Shown: positions 58,001 through 62,785, numbered from the stretch's first letter. The stretch is DNA of 64,000 nt from Atopsyche davidsoni (GCA_022113835.1 JAILWY010000027.1:4342501-4406500); one strand, 5' to 3'. Made by a program: numbers and translations. Notes: generated by a model not told the origin, from the sequence alone.

Positions 58001-60868
58001 TTGACCATAAGAAAAATCTAAAAAAAATTATTTTTATAACATTTCGGTTTTGTGTTTTTTAGCCTTAGTATCTGTTATATATATGAAAGTGTAATAAAAA
58101 CTTTTGCGACCATTATCTCAGCTTCAAACAAAAACAAGTACGTCCAAACAAATATCGCACCCCGGCGCCTCACACCAGCCCCGGGACCGTGGAAGGGTGA
58201 CGCAATAAAGCAGATTACCCGTGTAGACCAGCCTTATTAGCCCGGGGGGTCCCACCCCTGAACCCGCACCTCCTTACCGGGGGGAGGGCTTTTTAGTCAA
58301 GTGTTGGACTATTATTGTAACGAGTGTATCCTATTCTATTTGTATTGTGTCCATACCGAAACCTGTTATAGAGCAATGCGCATAAATATGCAGATTGTAA
58401 CATAGTTATAATAAAATTAAGACATGGTGACATTGGGTGTTTTGATCCCGGTACTCTGGTCATCTTCAGGCCGCAGTACCGAAATCTCACAATAATCTAT
58501 TTTAAACTTTGTCGTTAGTATTACGAATTACTTGCAATCAGCATATAGTTGCGTATTATTTTAAAACAGCTTTCGATTTGTTTTTTTTTTTTATCGGCAT
58601 CCATATCGCGTTGGGCACGCTTGTTCCCAGCTCAGTAATGCCTACCCTTTACGATTCGACACACTATTCATGAGCGGGTGGCCACCCTGTGGCACCATCG
58701 CGGCATCTCCGGATTAGGGGATGTTGTATTATTTAAATTTTAATTGGATGATTTATTTATTAAGGTAGAATCTTTTGGAAACGAAATATTTTTGAATGGT
58801 TGAATGTAAGTTAAACTCAAATTTAGTTATTAATGATAAGGGTAACTTCGTATTATTTCTTCACATTGAGTTTATTATAGTTTTCGCATGACTAGTTTCG
58901 ACCGACAGACTTGGCAGAACAAAACATGTTTTGTAAGAATACAAAGTTACTCAACAAGATCAGATTTAGTTGATATAAAAAAGTATTTAATGCAAATTAT
59001 TTTCATAAATTAGTCTAAATTTTTAGACGGGTGTAATTAAGATAATTAAATAAAACAGTATTTATTATATAATTGTACAGCTCCAACGTACTACTTATTT
59101 TTATAAGTTATAGAGAATAAGTTGAATATTGTTAATAGTTAAATACCGACCGTATTCTACTTCTCGCTTCTATTTTTTATATTATTAGAAAAATTTATAA
59201 AAAATGCAAGCAATAACCTAAGGTTATTGGGATGTTGATTTTTTAAGAAAAAAAATGTTTGTAAATTCAAACAAGTCTTACACTTATTTTATCGAAAAAA
59301 TTAAATGATATTAAGTCTACTTCGGACCAGACATTTTCGTCAAAATATTTTTTTTCCTTTTTTTATTATAGAATCAAGTTGTATGTCTTAATTATCAAAA
59401 TATGTATTTTATTGATTGGTGAAGCTTTGAACAAGGTACTTCGGGGTCAGTAAGCTGATTTATTTACCACTGGACCACGATGGTACTCAAGTGACTTACG
59501 ATATTTATTAACTTACTTATATAGTATATAGAATATTTATTATCAGTTTTGCCTAACAGTTGAGTATTTATGAACCTGAAAGAGGACAATTCGACCCGCC
59601 TTGCCTATTTACCCTCTGTGCCCCTTAGCAATTCTTCCAAATGATATCCAAACACCGCCCCGGGCGGGCAAACAGGGGTATTTGTTTAAAGGGATGTGCT
59701 GCCAGTGACAAGCCTGAGCAAATGTTTAATATCCTTTTGTATGCCTGTTATGCGTTCAATAGAATTATTCGCCAGTCAGAACATTGCACAGTGAGTTGTG
59801 CTTCATTACTAGCTTCCTATCAATTTATTTGTGTAGAAGGAAGCAGAGTGTAAATCAATTTTGATAGGAATAAAGGAAATCTCTCCTGGGATAATCATTC
59901 ATGAACTATTTTATATGATAAACTTATAAATTCTTTCTAGGAACGACATGTTTCATGTTTTAAATTTAAAACAACTCTTGAGTAAAAAAATACTTTTCAT
60001 GAAACTAATAAATACGTTTACGGGTGTGTATGAATATTTTTTGTGTAAACGTTGATAAAGATTTTTATATAGTTTTAAAATATAAGTTTTACATATGTAT
60101 AAAAAATAGACATAAAATATAATTATTGTTTGATGGAATGAGTTTAACAATGAACAGGCCTCCTTTGATTGACACTATGAAAATATTTTTTTCTTGACTT
60201 TCATTGAAACTCTAACTTTTTAATTATTGTTGCATAATATAATATAACTCGCATTTCACGTGTTACTTGTTAAAAAAAGTGCTCGGTCTCAGCATAAACT
60301 AATTTTCGTCAAGAAGCTGGGTTTATTTTGACTTACTAGATACAGTACAGACAGAGTACTTTGACAGTAAAAATATTTTAGTGATTTTTCCATGTGTTAA
60401 TTTTTATTGGCGACCGGTTTAAACTGAGTGATAATGCAAGTTTGATAGATGAAAAATCATATTTTGAATTTTTTGATACAATCAAAGTTTCTTGTAGCAG
60501 AAAAAAAAAATTGTTTGATCGCAAAATTTTCAAGAAATATATATGTTAAGTTTCACTGAAGGTCCAGGGGGGCACGGTATGGTAATTGGGCACTCTCATT
60601 CCATCAAGCGGGCAGTGTCGCCCGGGGCGGCCTCACCTGTGTCCGTGGGCAGGGACGAGCCGATGCGGTTGGCGAGGCCGCGGACCCCGGCGGCGAGCCG
60701 CTGCGGCGACGCGCTGAGCAGCGCTCCCTGGAAGCGGCCCAGGGCTGCCGCCTGCGGGCTGGTGGCCCCCGCCTCCTCCGCGTGGTCCAGCTTAGCCCCC
60801 CTCGCGGCCCCCGGTCTCAAAGCGCGCTCGGAGCCCCCCCCGGAGGCGGATCCCGGACACTGGTGTCG
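3872..60868 (-). CDS. ChAT: Choline acetyltransferase, 12 coding exons (whole gene)
   Basis: Cytosolic enzyme that transfers acetyl from acetyl-CoA to choline to make acetylcholine in cholinergic neurons; choline/carnitine acyltransferase family. Coding exons on the minus strand: 60637-60868 (start uncertain), 15103-15191, 10556-10753, 9951-10123, 9555-9747, 9245-9422, 8241-8431, 7440-7663, 6646-6768, 5709-5880, 5283-5486, 3872-4081. All introns are GT-AG and all phases agree; exons 2-12 plus the first split codon give 652 codons with the stop. Counting from a candidate CTG start at 60790 the protein is 702 residues (712 from a TTG at 60820), against about 721 for fly ChAT. Family signature 1 is in exon 3 ([13 protein letters not shown]), signature 2 spans exons 7/8 (RWFDKTVQ...YEHSPAEG) with catalytic His407, and the TYESAS and [11 protein letters not shown] motifs are in exons 10 and 12. 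VAChT is nested in intron 1. The assignment is secure; the initiation codon is not. Confidence 0.95.
4082..5282 (-). other. ChAT intron 11
   Basis: 1.2 kb of AT-rich sequence, no exon, RNA or repeat recognised. Confidence 0.6.
5283..5486 (-). CDS. ChAT: ChAT exon 11
   Basis: 68 codons, phase 0 at both ends; acceptor CGGTTTCAG|GAACAA, donor AGTCAG|GTATGG. It encodes [20 protein letters not shown], then [12 protein letters not shown] and KLSTSQ. It aligns with fly ELFRCAVARQTEVMVKNILGNGI and LLGLREA. Sits 222 nt from exon 10 and 1.2 kb from exon 12. Confidence 0.95.
5709..5880 (-). CDS. ChAT: ChAT exon 10
   Basis: One base completes Ser, then 57 codons to phase 0; acceptor GTGCTTGCAG|CATGTA, donor TACTCG|GTGACT. 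It encodes [20 protein letters not shown] then [21 protein letters not shown] and the Arg-rich segment after it are the conserved substrate/CoA-site strand of the acyltransferase fold. The acidic insert that precedes SRKV in fly ChAT is reduced here to ADRNQHP. Confidence 0.95.
5881..6645 (-). other. ChAT intron 9 with nested duplications
   Basis: 765 nt. A roughly 60-bp segment (CTAGAGTGTTTATTATT...TTTTATACAATGTA) occurs at about 5928-5985 and again at 6092-6147. Between the copies sits an 80-bp block also found at 971-1069. The 6290-6540 part is GC-richer without a recognisable function. Confidence 0.6.
5999..6079 (+). repeat. Dispersed repeat, copy 2
   Basis: Shares AGCAGTTCATAATTTG, AAAATTAATTCAACGCA and ATTACAATGTGGTAATA with 971-1069, about 90% identical, with a 12-nt gap relative to that copy. 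Not assigned to a known family. Confidence 0.75.
6646..6768 (-). CDS. ChAT: ChAT exon 9 (short exon)
   Basis: Too short to stand out as an open frame; found by splice-phase continuity. The acceptor is TTATTGCAG|ACTTGT (6770-6769) and the donor TATTACAG|GTAATT (6646/6645). One base completes Arg, 40 codons follow, and two bases remain. It encodes [20 protein letters not shown] and [20 protein letters not shown], aligning with fly DLDFYVYRYQSYGKTFIKSCQVSPDV. Both junctions are in phase with exons 8 and 10. Confidence 0.95.
6812..7269. mobile_element. hAT-like non-autonomous remnant in ChAT intron 8
   Basis: The left end CAGTGCTTCTCAGAGTGGTC resembles hAT termini. The right end reversed, TCTCAAACTCTTTTGACCCA, is a partial match lacking the first bases. 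GTATAC occurs directly outside both ends (6806-6811, 7270-7275), possibly an eroded target duplication. G-rich 'GGGGGTCC' blocks recur inside. No transposase. Fills most of intron 8 (6769-7439). Confidence 0.4.
7152..7260 (+). repeat. 31-bp tandem repeat, about 3.4 copies
   Basis: Units starting GGTCCGTGGGCAAGTTTTGA at 7152, 7183 and 7214, and a partial unit at 7244; copies differ by one to three bases. It lies in the right arm of the hAT-like remnant, as subterminal repeats of such elements often do. Confidence 0.85.
7440..7663 (-). CDS. ChAT: ChAT exon 8 (catalytic histidine exon)
   Basis: 74 codons plus two bases; acceptor TTTTTTCAG|CTTATA, donor GATAG|GTCAGC. It opens [20 protein letters not shown], with catalytic His at residue 407 (CTG numbering), the general base for choline acetylation. 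The acidic residue four positions on is Glu, as in fly ChAT, where vertebrate enzymes have Asp. [20 protein letters not shown] is a variable linker, then the conserved [10 protein letters not shown]. An extra run of small residues and Pro makes the linker differ from the acidic fly linker. Confidence 0.96.
7664..8240 (-). other. ChAT intron 7
   Basis: 577 nt, AT-rich. No repeat, exon or structured RNA seen. Confidence 0.6.
8241..8431 (-). CDS. ChAT: ChAT exon 7
   Basis: Two bases complete Asp, then 63 codons to phase 0; acceptor TGCTTGTAG|ACGAAT, donor GTCCAG|GTGAGC. It encodes [20 protein letters not shown] followed by DEPL, a Thr/Asp-rich loop, HTLHGGGSG, then NRWFDKTVQ. The HGGG and NRWFDK motifs are the family's conserved run leading into the catalytic strand. 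The exon begins before any in-frame ATG; the true start is the splice site. Confidence 0.96.
8432..9244 (-). other. ChAT intron 6, carrying a LINE fragment
   Basis: 813 nt; the half next to exon 6 (8867-9165) is a retrotransposon remnant, the rest is plain AT-rich sequence. Confidence 0.7.
8867..9165 (-). mobile_element. Non-LTR retrotransposon 3' fragment
   Basis: Minus-strand translation gives [20 protein letters not shown] then [15 protein letters not shown], which resembles the C-terminal part of insect LINE ORF2 proteins (pattern YFGHIMR...LLQLI..G.IEGKR..GRRR), followed by a frameshifted/stop-broken remainder. The far end (8867-8930) matches the short LINE tails at 21.3, 22.0 and 62.2 kb. 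Decayed. Confidence 0.6.
9245..9422 (-). CDS. ChAT: ChAT exon 6
   Basis: 59 codons plus one base; acceptor TGTTTCAG|CTGTAC, donor TGCCAAG|GTCACT (a weaker donor). It encodes [19 protein letters not shown], then [20 protein letters not shown], matching fly VVLQASDRGKLSESEI and PVGLLTAEPRSTWARDRE. Open reading continues past the donor into intronic LINE-like sequence, so the raw frame over-extends at the 3' side. Confidence 0.94.
9555..9747 (-). CDS. ChAT: ChAT exon 5
   Basis: One base completes the Arg codon, then 64 codons to phase 0; acceptor GACCATCAG|G, donor AACCAG|GTGCGC. It encodes [20 protein letters not shown] and [13 protein letters not shown], ending [10 protein letters not shown], matching fly ASREKNQPLCMAQYYRLLGS and HVVVICRNQ. 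The Pro-rich insert [15 protein letters not shown] replaces the fly linker between them. Confidence 0.95.
9951..10123 (-). CDS. ChAT: ChAT exon 4
   Basis: 57 codons plus two bases (phase 2 end); acceptor GCGTTCAG|GTGTAC, donor GGACAG|GTATAG. It contains [20 protein letters not shown] followed by GMVFPPRQF, nearly identical to the fly segment. The segment [18 protein letters not shown] closes the exon. This is one of the best conserved stretches of the family. Confidence 0.96.
10124..10555 (-). other. ChAT intron 3
   Basis: 432 nt; nothing recognisable beyond a G/T-rich run near 10295-10320. Confidence 0.6.
10556..10753 (-). CDS. ChAT: ChAT exon 3
   Basis: 66 codons, phase 0 at both ends; acceptor GTTGCAG|AATATA, donor AACTGG|GTGAGA. 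It begins [20 protein letters not shown], the N-terminal choline/carnitine acyltransferase signature (LP-x-LP-x-P-x-L...). The rest, through [17 protein letters not shown], aligns with fly RALEPITTPAQLERTKELI. The middle is unusually Ala/Arg/Gly-rich (about residues 109-140 of the protein) and the DNA is strongly GC-rich for the region. Confidence 0.93.
10812..11286 (-). mobile_element. Non-autonomous Helitron candidate A
   Basis: Read on the minus strand it begins TCTATAATAATAATATCC and ends ...GGGCAACATTTCTAG (CTRR-type end). It is flanked by A on the 5' side and T on the 3' side, the Helitron insertion pattern. Its 5' roughly 95 bp match candidate B in opposite orientation. No helicase-coding remnant; 475 bp. 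Family assignment rests on ends only. Confidence 0.5.
12480..12840. promoter_or_regulatory. CpG-island-like block in ChAT intron 2
   Basis: About 360 bp, extremely C/G-rich and CpG-rich, with abrupt borders to AT-rich DNA. It contains GCCAAT and two ETS-type cores facing each other (CTTCCGG...CGGAAG) near 12570-12590. A Pro/Arg-rich open frame crosses it on the plus strand but looks compositional. It may be an internal promoter (for a short ChAT form or an antisense/divergent RNA) or an unrecognised GC-rich exon. Confidence 0.35.
12973..13479 (+). mobile_element. Non-autonomous Helitron candidate B
   Basis: Begins TCTACTATAATAATATCC and ends GAGTATCCGCTAG, flanked A/T as for Helitrons. The segment around 13010-13055 (GGTTCTCTATAGAATATCTT and on) matches the reverse complement of 11190-11235 in candidate A, so the two are relatives inserted head to head. 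Includes an (AT)n tract at about 13228-13249. 507 bp, non-coding. Confidence 0.5.
14171..14222. repeat. GC-rich compound hairpin in intron 2
   Basis: Perfect outer arms CCACAGAAGG (14171-14180) and CCTTCTGTGG (14213-14222). They enclose TCAG/CTGA and a perfect inner stem GGTCCC-TTC-GGGACC (14191-14205). Twenty paired bases in 52 nt, in an otherwise AT-rich intron. Function unknown. Confidence 0.7.
15103..15191 (-). CDS. ChAT: ChAT exon 2
   Basis: The acceptor is ATTTGGTTCCAG| at 15193-15192, and the exon starts in phase 1 after the exon-1 Gly. It encodes [18 protein letters not shown] followed by [11 protein letters not shown], homologous to fly WKDSILSIPKKWLSTAES. The donor used here is GACACT|GTGAGC (15103/15102), phase 0 into exon 3. 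A second GTGAGC donor 33 nt upstream (exon end 15136) is also in phase 0. It would drop exactly 11 residues, so the 3' end may be alternatively spliced. The exon is isolated by 45 kb on one side and 4.3 kb on the other. Confidence 0.88.
15381..15948 (-). mobile_element. Internally deleted, decayed Tc1/mariner-type element
   Basis: 568 bp bounded by imperfect terminal inverted repeats (left TGTCCAAAGAGAGTATCGGG; right, reversed, TGCCCAAAAAGAATATTGGG; 16/20 identical, all differences transitions) and by TA on both sides. The minus strand encodes only the C-terminal half of an IS630/Tc1-mariner transposase: [11 protein letters not shown] (second catalytic Asp region), [30 protein letters not shown]. 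The usual Trp after this motif is a stop (V*GYLKS), and more stops follow in the [10 protein letters not shown]...[10 protein letters not shown] tail. The N-terminal DNA-binding half is missing. Inactive fossil. Confidence 0.85.
17030..17135. promoter_or_regulatory. ETS palindrome plus YY1/Pho motif cluster
   Basis: A GC-rich patch in AT-rich intron 1 with a perfect 12-bp inverted repeat ACCGGAAGCGGC...GCCGCTTCCGGT (about 17068-17101), i.e. two opposed ETS sites, followed by CGCCATCTTGG (YY1/Pho core) near 17111. Opposed ETS sites plus YY1 are typical of CpG promoters, so this may be a transcription start region. No gene next to it was recognised. Confidence 0.4.
17404..17558. repeat. Foldback element with 61-bp arms
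   Basis: Arms 17404-17464 and 17498-17558 are inverted copies (about 57 of 61 positions identical, mismatches mostly transitions) around a 33-nt spacer; the outer end is ATGTTCGTTTTTATTTGTGA. Probably a MITE or foldback; a transcript would form a long hairpin. No clear target duplication. Confidence 0.85.
21300..21445 (-). mobile_element. LINE ORF2 tail fragment
   Basis: Minus strand reads [16 protein letters not shown], a stop, then SEALDEEE, the extreme C-terminus plus 3' region of a non-LTR element. Near-identical to 21990-22100. Confidence 0.55.
21990..22230 (-). mobile_element. LINE ORF2 tail fragment with 3' extension
   Basis: Minus strand reads [14 protein letters not shown], stop, GEALDE; the shared TGGTTTTCTATGGGGAAAAT block follows. 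The 22155-22230 part (CCTTACAAAGCT...CTGCAGCAAGCTACAGAA) recurs at 62700-62768. About 690 bp from the previous copy, same orientation. Confidence 0.55.
26325..26395 (-). repeat. tRNA-derived SINE or tRNA pseudogene fragment
   Basis: The minus strand contains a perfect tRNA T-arm, GTGAG-TTCGAAT-CTCAC, preceded by an anticodon-arm-like AAGGCCATGTAAGCCTGAAG. No good A box or acceptor stem, so not a working tRNA gene. Confidence 0.45.
26930..27100. promoter_or_regulatory. GC-rich island with a perfect palindromic RFX X-box
   Basis: GGTTGCCATGGCAACC at 26998-27013 is a perfect 16-bp palindrome and an ideal X-box for RFX factors. About 30 bp away is the 12-bp palindrome ACGTGTACACGT (26955-26966) overlapping a CACGTG E-box (26954-26959). 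Sits in ChAT intron 1, 13.5 kb beyond VAChT. Motif identity is known; enhancer activity is inferred. Confidence 0.5.
38160..38760. other. Compositionally distinct 600-bp block
   Basis: Base composition is near balanced, unlike the AT-rich intron around it, and both strands carry open frames of 73-112 codons that match nothing I recognise. Could be a conserved non-coding element, a decayed transposon piece or an unrecognised exon. Confidence 0.3.
40626..42590 (-). CDS. VAChT: Vesicular acetylcholine transporter
   Basis: A 654-residue, single-exon major-facilitator (SLC18) proton antiporter that loads acetylcholine into synaptic vesicles. Twelve membrane segments are visible at about residues 44-64, 113-135, 142-162, 168-190, 203-225, 233-253, 282-302, 317-337, 346-366, 372-397, 405-428 and 437-459. 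A glycosylation-type NTT lies in the first luminal loop and an MFS loop motif ([10 protein letters not shown]) follows TM2. Charged residues in membrane segments known to matter in VAChT are present: Asp56, Lys121, Asp183, Asp389, Asp416. The cytosolic tail has the acidic dileucine-like [10 protein letters not shown] (residues 472-481). Unusual: the tail is about 195 residues, Gln/Gly/Tyr-rich, with five GGQGQ repeats (about 575-599) and two NPF motifs (631-633, 648-650); fly VAChT is about 578 residues. The ATG at 42590 starts the conserved N-terminus. Nested in ChAT intron 1, same strand. Confidence 0.97.
   Translation of the reverse strand: MEDQPQSIWQKIDATKLPILNLEVKEVRDVVWEKLQEPKSQRTLILIIVSIALLLDNMLYMVIVPIIPDYLRYIGAWGDMSDIIEYLPPIKVGNTTVIPTRRTPHSHEGQDSATGVLFASKAIVQLMVNPFSGALIDRIGYDIPMMIGLIIMFLSTAVFACGRSYSMLFFARSLQGVGSAFADTSGLAMIADRFTEENERSKALGIALAFISFGCLVAPPFGGALYQFAGKEVPFLILAFVSLIDGFMLLLVMKPIKEQMKEANKERSPTIPIWRLLMDPYIAVCAGALMMSNVALAFLEPTISLWMEDNLTTDNWKIGMIWLPAFFPHVFGVIITVKAARKYPQYQWLMAAGGLALEGMCCFIIPFATSYKGLMIPICGICFGIALIDTALLPMLGYLVDVRYVSVYGSIYAIADISYSFAYAIGPIIAGNVVEVIGFTALNFGIAFSNLLYAPVLIYLKHIYDFKPFESEANILMSDPPDKEYQTYNLQDQKPVIGDFKNHLEYSNINESGIQETSVDSTEPNGYSQYEGNYQQQQPSYQNQQGYQGSSQGYQQQQQNYQPGYTEQGGYARQGGQGQGGQGQGGQGQGGQGQGGQGQGGQEQGYQRQAHPPQRQLPQQPQQPQAGGDSNPFRAPGVSQPQHQEDRNPFRKGF
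40786..40860 (+). repeat. 15-bp coding minisatellite in the VAChT tail
   Basis: Five head-to-tail 15-bp units, TGCCCTCCTTGTCCC (three) then TGCCCTCCCTGTCCC (two), differing only at one site. They encode GGQGQ-type repeats in the VAChT C-terminus on the minus strand; the flanking GGQEQ looks like a diverged sixth unit. Such a tract is prone to unit-number variation without frameshift. Confidence 0.9.
42591..42915 (-). other. VAChT: Probable VAChT 5' leader starting at a strong 3' splice site
   Basis: On the minus strand a pyrimidine-rich TTTCTGTCTGTTGTCAG| ends at 42916, an excellent acceptor 325 nt before the VAChT ATG and in GC-richer DNA than its surroundings. In flies VAChT mRNA joins the shared cholinergic first exon to a VAChT exon. 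This acceptor would serve that role, giving an unspliced leader to 42590. The leader contains a short upstream frame (ATG CCG ... TGA, 11 codons). Inferred, not proven. Confidence 0.5.
47950..48060 (+). repeat. tRNA-derived SINE head, candidate
   Basis: Canonical box B GGTTCGAGTCC near 48016 and an A-box-like TGGCACGGCCGCTTGA about 35 nt upstream, with CCGG...CCGG framing; GC-rich. Acceptor pairing is not convincing, so a SINE head is likelier than a tRNA gene. Confidence 0.35.
52220..52255. repeat. Near-perfect 17-bp inverted repeat
   Basis: ATTTTATAACTATACAA-TG-TTGTATAGTCATAAAAT, one mismatch; a compact cruciform-prone site just after a C-rich run. No linked gene. Confidence 0.75.
60637..60868 (-). 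CDS. ChAT: ChAT exon 1 (N-terminal coding exon, no ATG)
   Basis: The donor ACAG|GTGAGG lies at 60637/60636 and leaves phase 1; the split Gly codon joins exon 2 to give LPTDTG-WKESIL, matching the fly SDTGWKDSIL junction. Upstream, [17 protein letters not shown] parallels the fly SPQRVVSNLRGFL segment, so this really is the N-terminal exon. The frame runs back to a TAA at 60871-60869 and contains no ATG. Near-cognate candidates are CTG at 60790-60788 (A at -3 and G at +4, good context) and TTG at 60820-60818. Fly ChAT has been reported to start at a non-AUG codon, which this exon would parallel. The alternative is an unseen upstream exon spliced into this frame; AG candidates such as CTTCCAG or GACACCAG are present but not strong. 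The exon is very GC-rich and Ala/Gly-rich at its 5' end. Confidence 0.82.
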
Positions 60869-61379
60869 TTACTCGAAATCGCCGTTATACAAAATACGAT
60901 GTTGTTTCATCAAATTCAAATCTCAAACGTTCAAAAATCTCGTCATCCGCAATATATCCTATCTGTGTATATATTTATATTTAATGATATGCTTATCGAT
61001 TTTTTAGTTTTACTAGTGCACTTTTTTATATATATTTTTTCTCTTGCCGTGAGGTGTAGTTTTTTTTTTTTTTGTATCACATTTTTGAATGTAGGCTGTT
61101 GTTGATATTTTTATGTGATTGGAGAAATTGTGCCCCTGCTTGATATCTGAAAAAATATTTTATCGGTTCAAAAAAACATATTAAGCAATTGTTTTTGAAT
61201 TTCGCGTTTCTTTTGCGACCTATTTGTATTTGTTCGATTTACGGAGGAGAGAATAAGAAAAATATTAAATCGCCACCTATTTATTAAGAATAACTATTCG
61301 CTTTTAAATAAATCGAATCCGGGTATTTCGTCGCTATCACCGTAAGATTTAAAAAAATATATATTTCAATCGTTACGGA
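60869..61379 (-). other. Region between promoter island and ChAT exon 1
   Basis: AT-rich; probably 5' UTR of the first exon or a short 5' intron. No convincing polypyrimidine-AG acceptor precedes exon 1, which favours continuity. If transcribed through, nearby minus-strand leader includes an ATG immediately followed by TGA (near 61530), a minimal upstream frame. No coding potential seen. Confidence 0.3.
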
Positions 61380-62040
61380 AGGCGGCTCAGGTAGATCGTA
61401 CTACCGACCGCCCTGGGATGTTTCTCTCTCTCTCCCTCGCGCGACGCGGCCCGCGCCATTCGATATCTCTATCTCTCTCGGACTTTCCAACCGCCGTTGA
61501 TTGCGTAACTGGAAAATCAGCTCACATTACGTAACAAAATTTTGAATTTGAATTTCGAACGGAATGAACGCGTTCTATTATATTTTCATATAAACGAAAT
61601 GTATTCCGATCAATTTATAAAAAATAGTATTTTCGTTAAAATATCTGCGTATTTTATTATTATTATAAATGTTCAACACTGTTGTTTATAAAATACCTAA
61701 CGGCTAAAAAAAAAATATATCGATCGGATAGGAAAAAAAAATCGCACAAAAATCACAATAAAAAAAAAACGCGTCAAAAATATCGCCGTCAGATTTTCAA
61801 AAATGGTCAAAAATAAAATGGCGGTCGGCACGGACGGTCGCCGGACAGTCCCGCACTCGCCTGGGGTATCGGCAGCGGCCGGCCGGACTACCTCGTCGCT
61901 CGGCACTGCTCGGCACTGAGCGCGGCCCGGGCGCGGCGGCCGGGGGCGCGCAGCCGCGGCCCGCCGCCCCCGCCCATTGGCCCGCCGCCCCCGTGACGTC
62001 ATCCCGCCCCAGACCAATAGCGAGCGCACCCCGCCGATGC
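61380..62040 (-). promoter_or_regulatory. Candidate promoter of the cholinergic locus
   Basis: Strongly GC-rich island about 1 kb upstream of ChAT exon 1. Read on the minus strand it has an inverted CCAAT box (CCAAT on plus at 62014-62018), GGGGCGGG, a full CRE palindrome TGACGTCA (61994-62001), GGGGGCGG, a second CCAAT (ATTGG on plus, 61976-61980) and GGGCGGGG. About 80 bp downstream is the arthropod initiator TCAGT (61919-61915, putative +1 at 61917) with AGTCC at +29, one base off the ideal DPE spacing. Further in lie CCGCCATTTT (61824-61815, YY1/Pho-like), CT/GA tracts (61422-61434, 61466-61479) and GCCAT (61455-61459). No TATA box. Motif identities are established; use by this gene is inferred. 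Confidence 0.65.
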
Positions 62041-62204
62041 CACCTTACGTAATGGAAATTTATTTTATTTTAATCTCCGCTATTGTGCGTCTGTCCGTCC
62101 GATGCTCGTTTGCATTGAATACCACCGCTAACTATTTTCATTGAACAAGCTAGAATAATATTTATGACTATTTCATGATTTTTATGTATCATTTATATAA
62201 TCTA

Positions 62205-62279
62205 TCTTCTTCGTGAAGTGCCTCTTGGCGACCATTCCAATGAACACATATAGTGAACGGTTGTAGTGTCCTTCTAAAG
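62205..62279 (-). mobile_element. LINE tail fragment, interrupted
   Basis: A shortened match to the 21.3/22.0 kb tails (GAAGTGCCTCT...GGCGACCATT...CAATGAACA). It stops at GTCCTTCTAAAG, where a hAT-like piece begins; the rest of the repeat resumes near 62690. Confidence 0.5.
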
Positions 62280-62685
62280 CAGAGATTCCCAAAGTGGTCA
62301 ATAAATACCACAGGGGATTATCAATCCATACGGTGACATTGAAGATGCCATTCTTCTTACAAAAAAAAAAACAGATTGGAAATCACCGGGCGAGGAGATT
62401 TTCAGTTAAATCTGACTTATTTGAAGCCAAGTATTGAAAATTTGCTATCAAAGCATCAGACCCATCCCTCCCATAAAAAGTATTGATTTTTTTTTTTTTA
62501 GTGAATGTTACTATATATGCATTTAGTGTGTTTTTATTTTAAAAAGTATACAGTAAAAACCTCGATAAAACGGACCAAAAAATCCGGTCTAATGTAAAAA
62601 TTCAATATTAGCAAGGCAGGGGGTCTACGAAAAACTGGAAAACTCGACAAGGGGTCGACGGGACAAAATTGTTTGGGAAGTCTAC
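62280..62685. mobile_element. hAT-like non-autonomous remnant inside a LINE tail
   Basis: The left end CAGAGATTCCCAAAGTGGTC is hAT-like; the right end reversed is GTAGACTTCCCAAACAATTT, weakly matching. It splits a repeat that is continuous at 22.0-22.2 kb, which supports insertion. No coding capacity. Confidence 0.4.
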
Positions 62686-62785
62686 CTAATAGCATTATTA
62701 TATAATCCTTTCCTTACAAAGCTCTGTCGTTTTAATCTGATACTCCTTCTGCAGCAAGCTACAGAAGCAAAAACAGGAGCCCCCC
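62686..62785 (-). repeat. Continuation of the interrupted repeat
   Basis: CATTATTATATAATCC...CCTTACAAAGCTCTG...CTGCAGCAAGCTACAGAAGC matches 22140-22230, about 80% identical. Confidence 0.6.

Larger units (their letters stand above)
42916..60636 (-). other. ChAT intron 1, proximal part (promoter side of VAChT)
   Basis: About 17.7 kb of AT-rich intron without recognisable exons. It is punctuated by short GC-richer islands at about 44270-44470, 46380-46560, 46900-47120, 47900-48150, 49620-49830, 50450-50650, 53440-53590, 55430-55640, 57000-57080, 58140-58290 and 59590-59720. Open frames here are short and lack family resemblance. The islands are candidates for cis-regulatory elements or old repeats. 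Individual items are listed separately. Confidence 0.7.

Noticed and set aside
60596..60636. Extension of ChAT exon 1 past the donor ([12 protein letters not shown])
   Set aside because: GTGAGG donor and the precise in-phase join to exon 2 show this is intron.
61697..62029. 110-codon minus-strand frame in the promoter island
   Set aside because: Arg/Ala-rich from GC composition, then Phe-rich from T tracts; it crosses the putative start site and has no homology.
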